NCBI RefSeq assembly: GCF_000576555.1 | Contig: NZ_CP007143.1 | Coordinates: 1-41,562, forward strand | Source of the DNA: Hymenobacter swuensis DY53 | Lineage (GTDB): Bacteria > Bacteroidota > Bacteroidia > Cytophagales > Hymenobacteraceae | Length of the DNA stretch: 41,562 nt | Direction: 5' to 3' | In this document: positions 8,138 through 16,400 of the stretch, in pieces | How the letters are laid out: every line of letters starts with the position of its first letter | How positions within the stretch are numbered: the stretch's first letter is position 1 | Position numbers and translations under genes: made by a program | Notes under the pieces: generated by a model | What the model saw: the letters and a program-made list of their open reading frames with translations, nothing else | Told to the model about the DNA's origin: nothing | The model's database searches: none

Positions 8138-8467
8138 ATGCGTATCAACCCTGCTTATATCGCCCCGCTTAGGCTTAATGCTTACTTTCTGTTAGCTATT
8201 ATCATCACATTCGGAGTAGCTATCCTTATTGGTCTTCTTGGACTTCAGGGCCTCGGTTCATTACTGGTGTTGGTAGCACTTGCTGGTTCTATCTCTGTGG
8301 CCATCGTCCTTACCAATCTGGTCTTGTCCATTGTGAAACTCGCACAACGTCAACCGAAACTAGTGTTGCTTCATCTGGTAGCATTGGTTTTGCAGTTACT
8401 GATACTCTACGGGATACGTCACCTCATTCTGGCCATTCCAGTAGGTAAACTGGAGGCAGGAGGATAA
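8138..8467 (+). CDS. Small integral membrane protein
   Basis: The 109-residue protein has about three hydrophobic helices (residues 15-35, 40-62 and 78-98) joined by short basic loops (SIVKLAQRQPK), with a short soluble N-terminus. It has no recognisable family motif. It lies between the partition operon and the replication origin and is read toward the origin. Plasmid-borne small membrane proteins in this position include entry-exclusion or toxin-like proteins, but nothing in this sequence shows such a role. Confidence 0.6.
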   Translation: MRINPAYIAPLRLNAYFLLAIIITFGVAILIGLLGLQGLGSLLVLVALAGSISVAIVLTNLVLSIVKLAQRQPKLVLLHLVALVLQLLILYGIRHLILAIPVGKLEAGG

Positions 8468-8475
8468 GTCAGGTA

Positions 8476-8877
8476 CTTATAAAACGTGGTTTTAAGAGAG
8501 TTCACTTATAAAACGTGAGATTAACTACTAATAAGTCATCTAATACTTATAAAAGTGCAATCACTACTTACAATCGCGCATATCTACTCTCGGGTTTGGT
8601 GCTTTTTGCTCGTTTTGAAAAACCACGTTTTATAAGTCGAACCAACATCTTGAAAGCTTTTGTCAGAGACTAACATCAATATTGTGAAAACTTGTAGTAT
8701 TTGTCTATTTGCAGGGATCGTAACTCGTTGATATACAGAAGCATATAAGAGTATAAAACCACGTTTTATAAGTTTTATACCACGTTTTATAAGCGTAAAC
8801 GCACGTTTTATAAGCGTAAAACCACGTTTTATAAGCCTATCCACCACGTTTTATAAGCGTAAAACCACGTCTAAAAG
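8476..8877. other. Replication origin (oriV) with iterons
   Basis: The unit CCACGTTTTATAAG occurs at 8759, 8780, 8801 (first base changed), 8822 and 8844, plus a degenerate copy at 8865; spacing is 21, 21, 21, 22 and 21 bp, so all copies face the same side of the helix. Two inverted copies lie at 8476-8489 and 8505-8518, a partial one at 8546-8557, and a forward single copy at 8623-8636. The AT-rich segment between (about 8640-8755) is the probable melting region. The array ends about 55 bases before the initiator gene, so binding there can also repress it. Confidence 0.92.
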
Positions 8878-8931
8878 TATCAGTGGTTTTTATACCATCT
8901 CTTTTGATATATTTAACCATTCGTTAGCCCT

Positions 8932-9864
8932 ATGCAACAAGATACTACTCCGCTGACCTCGCTGGCCATTCGTCAGCACAACGCCATCACCACGGCGCGC
9001 TACGACTATTCTGCCTGCCAGCTGGATATCCTGTTCTACGTACTCTCCAAGCTCAAGAAAGACGACAGCCTCGATACACAGTACTGTATCTACGTAAAGG
9101 ATATTGAGAACCTGACGGGCAGAACCTGGAATTACCAGCAACTGCGTGAAGCAACAGCCGACATGGGCTCCCGCATGTTCGAGGTAGAGAATGCCCAGGT
9201 GTACAAACAGATATGGATGTTTCAGAAAGTAGAGTACATCAAGGGCAAAGGGTACCTAGAGATTGAGTTATCCCGCCATATACGGCCTTACCTCTACGAA
9301 TTGAAGGACAACTTCACGTCGTATCAACTGCACTCGGCGCTCAAGCTGACCAGCAAGTATGCTAAACGCATCTACCAACTGGCCTCGCAGTGGAAGGATA
9401 TTGGGGAAACCAAAGCATATGAGCTGGATGAGTTCAAGTTAATGCTGAAGCTCAAGGATCCTACCGGCAAAGAACCGGAGCAGTTTCAGAATATCAGCCA
9501 ACTCAAGGCCCGGGTGCTGGACATTGCCGTGCGCCAGATCAACGAGCATACCGACCTGCAGATTGACTACCAGCTGCAAAAGAAGGGGAGGGCCTTCACT
9601 GGCGTACGCTTCTACGTGCGGAAGCAACAGCCTCAGCAACTCCCGATTCCGTTTACCGACACCCACGACGACACACGCACCCAACTAGCCCATCAGCACC
9701 TGGATACGCTTGGTATAGCACAACCCGAACTTGTGCAACAGATACTGAGTTCAAGCAAGCTGGTGGATGAGTTGTTCAAGTTCATATACAAGCTCAAAAC
9801 CGAAAAAGTGAAGGCAGATCGCAATCCAGGGGGGTTATTCCTAAAAATGCAAGGACTACGCTAA
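8932..9864 (+). CDS. repB: Rep_3 family replication initiator (RepB/RepE type)
   Basis: The 310-residue protein initiates theta replication by binding the iterons directly upstream. Its layout is that of Rep_3 initiators: two winged-helix domains. WH1 covers about residues 10-130 (LTSLAIRQHNAITTARYDYSACQLDILFYVLSKL, then the ELSRHIRPYLYELKDNFTSYQL strand typical of the family), and WH2 about 135-235 (LTSKYAKRIYQLASQWKD, YELDEFKLMLKL, FQNISQLKARVLDIAVRQINEHTDL). The C-terminus after ~245 is a less conserved tail. The gene looks intact and of usual length. Expression is probably autoregulated through the iterons that stop 55 bases upstream. An extra iteron-like copy lies just after the stop. 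Confidence 0.94.
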   Translation: MQQDTTPLTSLAIRQHNAITTARYDYSACQLDILFYVLSKLKKDDSLDTQYCIYVKDIENLTGRTWNYQQLREATADMGSRMFEVENAQVYKQIWMFQKVEYIKGKGYLEIELSRHIRPYLYELKDNFTSYQLHSALKLTSKYAKRIYQLASQWKDIGETKAYELDEFKLMLKLKDPTGKEPEQFQNISQLKARVLDIAVRQINEHTDLQIDYQLQKKGRAFTGVRFYVRKQQPQQLPIPFTDTHDDTRTQLAHQHLDTLGIAQPELVQQILSSSKLVDELFKFIYKLKTEKVKADRNPGGLFLKMQGLR

Positions 9865-9874
9865 TCGTGAAAAA

Positions 9875-9916
9875 CCACTTTTTATAAGTCATTATAACAC
9901 GCATAACATGAGTAAC
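9875..9916. repeat. Extra iteron and GTTAC copies after repB
   Basis: CCACTTTTTATAAG (9875-9888) is a one-base variant of the oriV iteron, 10 bases beyond the repB stop. ATAAC at 9894, ATAAC at 9903 and GTAAC at 9912 follow with 9-bp spacing, repeating the partition motif in the reverse direction. Confidence 0.6.
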
Positions 9917-10109
9917 ACTGAGTTACTACAAGAGCCGTTGCGATAGCCCTTTGCTACCACCTACCCCACAACTGGAGAGGAGGGGCAGTGTCAAATGGTC
10001 TAACAACGCATCCACTAGACCGGACAGTAGCACAACTGTGACGGTGGGATAGGCATGTAAAGCCCTGCCTTTTTTAAACCACCGTTTCACTGCACACGTG
10101 GGCTGTGCC

Positions 10110-10511
10110 CTATACTTCTCGAACACACAAGTATCTGTCTCCGGTCGAATGGCCTTCAAACAAGGCTACCCTTCCGGGGATAAAGGAAAGAATAGAGGTT
10201 GAATTAGTGCCTAGTATGCGCTGCAGTGCCTCCTCAATAGGCAAAGTTTGCTGATGAAAACTGTCATCAGCGGACAGCACATAGCAGTTCGTGAGCTTGT
10301 ATTTGCGGAGTGCTTGCCGCACAAAATCGATTTCCTGTTGTTGGCTTCCGTTTGGTACAGGAATGCAAAATTGCTCGTCCAAGTCTCGGTAAAGAGCATC
10401 CATTCCTCGCAGCAAGTTTTCGTTTTTCTTGACCTTCGCCAGCGCCAGCAACCAGCGTTCTTTGCTTCGTTTGGTTACGAAAGACTGTAAGAATGCTTCT
10501 AAGTGGTCCAT
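10110..10511 (-). CDS. Hypothetical protein, 133 aa
   Basis: I do not recognise this protein. It is mainly helical in the first 80 residues (LEAFLQSFVTKRSKERWLLALAKVKK, EIDFVRQALRKY), then ends with a short beta-rich segment SILSFIPGRVALFEGHSTGDRYLC that looks like a conserved C-terminal strand pair. The gene is read toward repB and lies between the backbone and a membrane-protein gene. The C-terminal half has normal coding character; a rival open frame at 9926-10159 overlaps it and looks like noise. No function can be given. Confidence 0.5.
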   Translation of the reverse strand: MDHLEAFLQSFVTKRSKERWLLALAKVKKNENLLRGMDALYRDLDEQFCIPVPNGSQQQEIDFVRQALRKYKLTNCYVLSADDSFHQQTLPIEEALQRILGTNSTSILSFIPGRVALFEGHSTGDRYLCVREV

Positions 10512-10575
10512 GGCAGTAAAGTAACGCTCCCTTTCTTAAACGGCGAGCAACTGCCCCGCACCAGGTGCCAGTAGG

Positions 10576-10660
10576 GCGCTGCAGCGCTCGGCGAGTTTAA
10601 GAAACTCGTCTACGATTCAACGTTTACGAAACGGGCCGAGGGGATGAGTTTCGTAAACTC
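10576..10660. repeat. Dyad cluster in a 359-base gene-free stretch
   Basis: Between 10512 and 10870 I see no gene. The stretch holds GCGCTGCAGCGC (10576-10587), CGAGTTT-AAG-AAACTCG (10592-10608), CGTTTACGAAACG (10621-10633) and GAGTTT-CGT-AAACTC (10646-10660). The last two share an 11-base core in opposite orientations (GTTTACGAAAC and GTTTCGTAAAC). Such clustered dyads suit a recombination or regulator-binding site; none is followed by a T-run. Confidence 0.4.
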
Positions 10661-10870
10661 GCAACCACGGCCTTTCCCGGGCCTAGTTAAACAGGATTTT
10701 AGGGGCAGTGGAGAAGTGCAAATAGTCCTGCGCTTGTCTGGGAATCGTCCCTTAACATAAGCAAGTTATACCCGCTGCCTTGGAATAAGAGTAAATTTAG
10801 GCCTGCTTCATTCTCGCTATTCACATAGAATATTTCTGCGACAGGTACTATAAATTTTATAGTAAGAGAA

Positions 10871-11344
10871 ATGAGAATTTATATCGGGTATTTGCTAGCG
10901 GGGCTTTTGACTTTCTACCTCATAATGCTCTACTATGGCGTCTCAGCTGGGTTTGCAAGCTATGTACCCATTCTGGCGCTGGTTGGCGCAATGATGCTGT
11001 TTGTGATAGCAGTTCCTGTACTGGTTTATCACATGAAAGCAGGCCTGTACTTGGGCTCAGTAGGCTGCTTGCTACTGTTGCCTTATAGTTTGGTCTTCAT
11101 AGCCGGGATTGTTGAAGATGCGAAACTCAGTTGGCCTTTACTTCTAGCAGTTCTGCCAGCAACTCTTGTTCTGCTTAGTAGCTATTGGACGGGAAGGGCA
11201 CTGCTGCGGACGAATTCAACTCTACCAACCTTCCCAACTGCTCCCACGATAAAATTCCTGCTCTGTGTGCTACCCATTCTCCTATGGGGAAGCTATATAT
11301 TCTCTATTCGGGCATACTTAAGCTGGGGCATGTTCAATCCATAG
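10871..11344 (+). CDS. Integral membrane protein, 157 aa
   Basis: Hydropathy by eye gives five membrane segments: about residues 5-25 (IGYLLAGLLTFYLIMLYYGV), 30-53, 57-78, 83-103 and 125-147, linked by short loops (KAGLY; GRALLRTNSTLPTF). There is no signal peptide cleavage site and no enzyme motif. It stands alone, after the dyad-rich stretch and before the recombinase locus. I do not recognise a family; the composition resembles small Bacteroidota membrane proteins of unknown function. Confidence 0.55.
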   Translation: MRIYIGYLLAGLLTFYLIMLYYGVSAGFASYVPILALVGAMMLFVIAVPVLVYHMKAGLYLGSVGCLLLLPYSLVFIAGIVEDAKLSWPLLLAVLPATLVLLSSYWTGRALLRTNSTLPTFPTAPTIKFLLCVLPILLWGSYIFSIRAYLSWGMFNP

Positions 11345-11354
11345 CAAAGGCTAA

Positions 11355-11480
11355 TCACATGCCCATTCCACCGCCGCGGCTGTGCTGCTGCCCGGCCTGG
11401 TGGATGCGCTGCTGGGCCACCTGGCGCTGCGCTTCCTGCTCCAGCTGCGGGTTGAGTTCCTTCACCAGCCCGTAGAGGCA
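11355..11480 (-). pseudogene. C-terminal gene fragment next to the recombinase site
   Basis: On the minus strand a well-formed coding tail reads LYGLVKELNPQLEQEAQRQV, continues through a Gln/His-rich helix, and ends with HSRGGGMGM at a TGA at 11357-11355. Its 5-prime part is lost where the recombinase-associated dyad (11495-11536) begins. The GC-rich, Gln-rich helix and Gly-Met tail look like the end of a real plasmid protein, but I cannot name the family. It suggests that the recombinase unit joined this DNA by cutting through a gene. Confidence 0.4.
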
Positions 11481-11494
11481 CCTCGTCTTTGGGG

Positions 11495-11536
11495 TTTATA
11501 ACGTTTTCCAAACGCTCGTTTAGAAAACGTTATAAA
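11495..11536. promoter_or_regulatory. Dyad upstream of the serine recombinase (res-like)
   Basis: TTTATAACGTTTTC (11495-11508) is perfectly repeated in reverse as GAAAACGTTATAAA (11523-11536), separated by 14 bases that themselves form CAAACG-CT-CGTTTA. A 42-base imperfect dyad 40 bases before a resolvase-like gene fits a res subsite or autoregulatory operator. Confidence 0.6.
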
Positions 11537-11575
11537 GGGTATCTTGTGGTCCGTTTTCTCCCTACCGCCCCCACT

Positions 11576-12238
11576 ATGAAGAAGTATATTCCCTACTACC
11601 GGGTCTCGACCCTCAAGCAGGGCCAGTCCGGCCTGGGCCTGGAAGCCCAGCGCGCGGCCGTGCACAGCTTCGCGGTAGGAGGGGGGCAGTTGGGAGAAGA
11701 GTTCGTAGAAGTGGAGAGCGGCAAGAAGAACCAGCGGCCCCAACTGGCGGCCGCCATGGCCGAGGCCCGCCGGGTAGGGGGGACGCTGCTCATCGCCAAG
11801 CTCGACCGCCTCTCCCGTAACGCCGGCTTCATCTTCGCCCTGCGCGACTCGGGCGTGGACTTCGTGTGCTGCGACATGCCCGATGCCAATACGCTCACGG
11901 TGGGCCTGTTCGCCGTCATCGCCCAGCACGAGCGGGAGACCATTAGTAAACGCACCAAGGATGCGCTGGCGGCCAAGAAAGCCCGCGGGGCCAAACTCGG
12001 TACGCCGGCCAACCTGACGGCCGAGGCGGTGGCCAGGGGGAAGGAGGTGCGCCAGCAGAATGCTCGTACCCATCAGGCAAATCGCCAGGCCGCCCGGCTG
12101 GCCTCGCTGCTGCAGGCGCAGGGCCACACGCTGCAGCAGATTGCCGGGGAGCTGAACGAGTCCGGCTACCGCACCCGACGTGGAAAGGAGTTCTTTTCCA
12201 TGTCCGTCCAGCGGCTGCTGAAACGAGTAGAGGCCTGA
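11576..12238 (+). CDS. Serine recombinase (resolvase/invertase family)
   Basis: The ATG at 11576 is chosen because it starts right before the catalytic region; the open frame from 11489 would include the upstream dyad. The 220-residue protein has YYRVSTLKQ with the nucleophilic Ser at residue 11, the conserved Arg-rich helix KLDRLSRN (residues 75-82), and RETISKRTKDALAAKKARGAKLG as the E-helix and linker. A C-terminal helix-turn-helix (about 155-215, LASLLQAQGHTLQQIAGELNESGYRTRRG) binds DNA. Length matches small resolvases that cut and reseal DNA at res sites, for example to turn plasmid dimers into monomers. A dyad lies upstream and an array of GGAAATCC octamers starts one base after the stop, so both could be its substrates. 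Confidence 0.9.
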   Translation: MKKYIPYYRVSTLKQGQSGLGLEAQRAAVHSFAVGGGQLGEEFVEVESGKKNQRPQLAAAMAEARRVGGTLLIAKLDRLSRNAGFIFALRDSGVDFVCCDMPDANTLTVGLFAVIAQHERETISKRTKDALAAKKARGAKLGTPANLTAEAVARGKEVRQQNARTHQANRQAARLASLLQAQGHTLQQIAGELNESGYRTRRGKEFFSMSVQRLLKRVEA

Positions 12239-12343
12239 GGAAATCCAGGTGGATTTCCTCGCTGCTATTTTGGAAATCCACCTGGATTTCTGGAGGGTTT
12301 TCACCGGATTTCCGATGGAAATCCTCCAGAAATCCGGAAATCC
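12239..12343. repeat. Array of GGAAATCC octamers after the recombinase gene
   Basis: Eight copies of GGAAATCC or its complement lie in 105 bases: 12239, 12251 (reverse), 12272, 12284 (reverse, last base changed), 12306 (reverse), 12317, 12328 (first base changed) and 12336. The first two and the next two each form a 20-base dyad, GGAAATCC-AGGT-GGATTTCC and GGAAATCC-ACCT-GGATTTCT. The placement right after the recombinase stop suits a multi-subsite recombination site or an accessory-protein site. Confidence 0.6.
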
Positions 12344-12481
12344 CCTGTGCTATACAACCCGAATCCCATGTCGGCAACCTACTGAACGATGATTATTTCC
12401 AGCTGGATTCGGTAGGTTTGCCTCGCTTATCCGGTTTACAGGTGTGTGGCCGGATGAATAGAGCGGCACCTCTTGCAACAC

Positions 12482-13424
12482 AACGTCCCACCCGGCAACG
12501 AGTGGGACGTTTTTGTACCTACCTTCTTCAAGATAACTGATAGGTTGTCCTGTTGCCAGTTTGCAAGTCAATTTTGAGGAGGCTTCCCTCCGGGTTTACT
12601 CCTACGGTAAGCGGGCAGCGTTCTTGCTTCCGATGGGAGATGAGAGACCCATCTATTATTTAAGGCAGATTACCGCATACCCCGCACTAGCAGCCGATTA
12701 ATAGGTAACGCTGCTGGGCAAAGAAAGCCTACTTGGCCTCCAAGCGGGTTTTTGCATTCTACTCAGAAATAGGGCTGTCTGTCTCCAGTGTGGTCAACAT
12801 AGGGTGGGGACACACTAATAAAGTCGCAATGTGTCTTTTTAACCCGACTACCGCTGCTGATAGTGACTTTGTAACGTCGTTAAGGTTCTCAGAACCCCGT
12901 TCAGATAAAATAATGGTCAAAGACTATTGACTTATTCCGCAACTTTCTGACCTTTGCAACACGTTTAAAGCTCTACATGCTTTAATCCGGTAGCAAGTGG
13001 CAATCGGAAACAAATAAGCGGGAACGCCCCGAAGGACGCCCCCGCTTACTCTCTTACCAGTGGTCGTTTATCCAAACGGTGGCCACTGCACGCATAATGC
13101 CTGATACAGCTGCTTTCGCAAGCTCTAGCAGGACGCAGGGCCGGGCTGTGCCGGTCCCTGCGATTTTACGCCGCTTCTTCATAGGGTAGAAGATTAGGTG
13201 TTTCCCCACCTACTTCTTCAAAACGCCGTCCTGCTCGCAACAGGCCGGCGTTTCTTTTTACGGTACCCAGTAAGGTGGCAAGGTGGGGAGTGAACTCCAC
13301 CGTATGCGTAATGCCTCAAAGGTAAGAAAGGATTCCAGAGCTGTATTGTGATAAAGCGGTTCGAAGTAGGAAAAACCCACCTAAAAGGCGACTTTACTCC
13401 CGGCCGGAAGTTTGCCGGCTTTTT
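12482..13424. other. Gene-free stretch with six terminator-like hairpins
   Basis: From 12344 to 13440 I find no convincing gene. At least six hairpins are spaced along it: 12482-12516 (ACGTCCCAC stem, TTTTT), 12728-12753 (imperfect, GGGTTTTT), 13015-13048 (TAAGCGGG/CCCGCTTA), 13134-13162 (CGCAGGG-CCGG stem with one bulge, ATTTT), 13221-13258 (AAACGCCG stem, TTTCTTTTT) and 13402-13424 (GCCGG stem, TTTTT). A further dyad is at 13058-13088. Most have + strand T-runs, as if several small untranslated transcripts end here. Confidence 0.5.
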
Positions 13425-13440
13425 ACACGTCGCAAGCCCT

Positions 13441-16400
13441 TTACGCAACTCCCGGCACTTTCGCACCCTCCGTGTAGCGGCGCACGCTACTCCCCGTAAC
13501 TGGGTCTATCTGCATAGTAGACCCGTCGGGCATGGCTACTACGTCGGGGCGTGCGGCTGTAACGCCAACATGCTTCTTGATAGCTGCCAGCTCCTGCTGC
13601 ATGGCTTGAAATTGCGCCTGCATGGGCGCGAATTGTACAGTAAGTCGTTGCTCGATAGCTGCTTGCCGCTCCTGTTGCAGCTTCTTCGGCAATTCCAGAT
13701 CCGGAAGGAGTGCCTTCATTTGTGGAGCCTGCCAGTCAATATCCTGAGGCCGCCCCAGATGCAGGGGCTCCAGCAGGGCGTAGCGGTACTGGCTGGTGAG
13801 TTCGTTGTTCATGACGAACTCCTTTTTGTGGTAGGTATAGCCCCGATCACCCAGTTTGTTTGACTCTGTGTGTTTGTCGCCGTCGCCGGTGTACCCGCCT
13901 TTGAAGAAGCCCCCACCACCGTCGTTACCAGATTTACCGGCCGCCTGGAATGCTTTTACTTTCGCTGCCGTGAAGGCCCCTACGATGGTGGTAGCCGCCG
14001 CAATACCCAACAGGAAGCCAAAGGGCCCTAGAGGAGTGAGCGCCGCCAGCGCTTGAGCTGCTGCTGTAGCGACGCTGCTGCCTTGTGTGAGGGTATCAAT
14101 CACCACCTGCGCCTGAGCCGCTTTGCGCTGCTCTTTGACCGCTTCAGCTCTCACTTTCTTCTGCTCCTGTATCTGCTCACGAAGGGTGGCGATATTACTG
14201 GCACTGCCTTCCTTGCGCAGGGCTACTTCAGCCTGTAATTGGGAGCTGAGTTCGGAAATGGCCGTAGTGGCACTATTGGCGCGGTTCTCGGCTTGCTGCT
14301 GTTGCGTTTGGTAGATCTGCGTCAGCCCCGAAGTAACTGCGTCAGCTACATTGGCTATAGCAACCTTGACCTCTTCCCGATCAGCGGGAGCAACGCCCAA
14401 CAATTCCAGTAGATCCAGCTTCTTCATCTTCTTGGTTTCAACCTCCCCGATGGCATTGAGCTGGTCGTACAGCCCCTGTTGCATCGCCGCCAAGCTGGAC
14501 TTTATGCCAATAGCCTGTTCGCTATAATCATTTTCATACTGGAGCATGCGCTCTTGATTGCCGTCGATCTGCGCCTGCAGGATAGCCTTCTGGCGCTTCT
14601 TCTCGCCATCTACTTCCAACGTATACAGCTTGTCCATCAAGCGTTGCACGAAGCTCAGCCGCTCAGCCGCGTTGGCCTGGGCCGCACTGGTATCGTCGGC
14701 TGTCACGTTCACTGCTTGCTCGACCATAGGTACCCCGGCATTGACCCCATCTACTTTGAGCTGCTGCCGCATATCGATATCCTTCAGCGCCTGCGCCCGA
14801 AGCAGCAACCGTTCCTGCTCGGCCTGCGCTTCCCGCAAAGAGTCCAGGAGCTGATCACTGCTTGCTTTTGCGCTGGCCAGCGCGTCAATTTGCACCTGGT
14901 TGCCATTCAGCAAGGCTTTGTCCAGGGCAGCCTGCAGGCCGGTACCCGACTGCTCGACCTCCCGAATCTGCTCCGCAAACTTGGCGCGCAACTGGGCCAG
15001 TTCCTTTGCATCCGAATCCTTCTGCAGTTCCAGGATGCGCCGGCTGTTCTCCCGGTTGATACGTTCGATTTCCTCTTGGAAGCGCTGCACAGCCAGCATG
15101 CGCAGTCCGTCCAATCGCTCCTGATCCTTCGAATCGATCAGTCCGTCAGCCTGACTGCCGGTGCCGCCTACTTTGCGGTAAGCTGCCTCCCGCTCTTTGA
15201 GGTTCTTTTCGATCTGCGCAACGGCGTTGTAGTCCTGCCGTAATTGCTCCTGCGCGCGGGCCTGGCCGGCATCCTTGAGGCTCTGTAGTTCCGCCCGTTC
15301 AAATTCACCCCGCAGGCGTTTCTGCTCTTCCAACAGGGCTTTTAACGCAGCGGTGCGTTTGCTGAGCAGATCCTTCAATCCCTTCTCTGATTTGCCCAGC
15401 AGCGCGTCCAACTGCTTCTGCAGCTCCTCCAGCTGCTGGTTGTACTCCTGGATCTTTGACACTCCACCACCGTTGGGGTTATCCTTGGTAATGGCCCCCG
15501 GTGTGACGGCGTCCCGTTTGGCGGTCAGGTCCTTGATCTTGGTTTGCAGCTCCAGAATGATCGACAGGTTTCTGACTGTACCTGCGTCGCCTTTATTCAC
15601 TTTCCCGCCCGTTGCATAACTATCCAACAGGGCGCGTGTATCGGCGATTTTGGTCAGTAGCTCCAGGTTGAGCTGGTTCAACTCCTTGGTCTTGGCGTCG
15701 GATTCCTCCTGCGTACCAAAAGGCGTTTTGTACTCAACCGATACCCCCTCGACGGCCAGCGTTTCAGCCTTTTGCAAGCGAGCCACCCCTTCGACCATTA
15801 CGACGTCGTTGAGTTGGTCCACCACGCCTTGTTGCTGGTTGAGCAGACTATCTAGAAATTTACGGTTCTCCCGAAGGGCAACTTCCCGGGCGCGGTTGGT
15901 GATCTTCTGGTTGTTTTGCAGGAAAGCCGCGACGGCATCGGTATTGATTCCCAGGGCCTTCCCGTACTCATCGAACTTCGTCACGGCACCGGGGATGGCG
16001 TCAGCCACCGTCGCGATAATTTTTGCCAGTTCAGCCTGTTCTTCCTTATTGAGGTTGGTGCGCTCACTGAGCTCCTCCCCACGCTTCACCAGCTGCGGAA
16101 TGGTACTATTGAGACTCTGAATAGCAGCGCTCTGCCGTTCATAAGCAGCCGATGCCTGCTCGGCTATTTCGGCCTGCCCTTTGTTGCCTTCCAACAGGTT
16201 GGCAAACGCGCGAATCAGTGGCGCGGAAGCCCCGACGACAGTCGAACTGACACTCACGTACACATTCTCAATCCGGTTGAGGTTGGCTTGCAGTTCTATG
16301 GCAGCGTCCTTGCTGGCTCCGCCATAAGTCTTCTTCATCTCGGCCGCGAACTTGGGCAGGAAGTCCCTAGAAACGATCTGGCCCTTGCGCAGCATCACAT

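Noticed and set aside
9926..10159. 77-aa open frame after repB
   Set aside because: Overlaps the better 133-aa gene and has no coding character.
11462..12304. 280-aa open frame opposite the serine recombinase
   Set aside because: Antisense shadow; the recombinase has its catalytic Ser and helix motifs in the + strand frame.
12350..12571. 73-aa minus-strand open frame over the first hairpin of the gene-free stretch
   Set aside because: It runs through a terminator-like hairpin and has no recognisable feature.
12733..12930. Open frame for 65 aa in the hairpin-rich stretch
   Set aside because: It starts inside a hairpin, has mixed composition and shows no domain or coding-like codon pattern.
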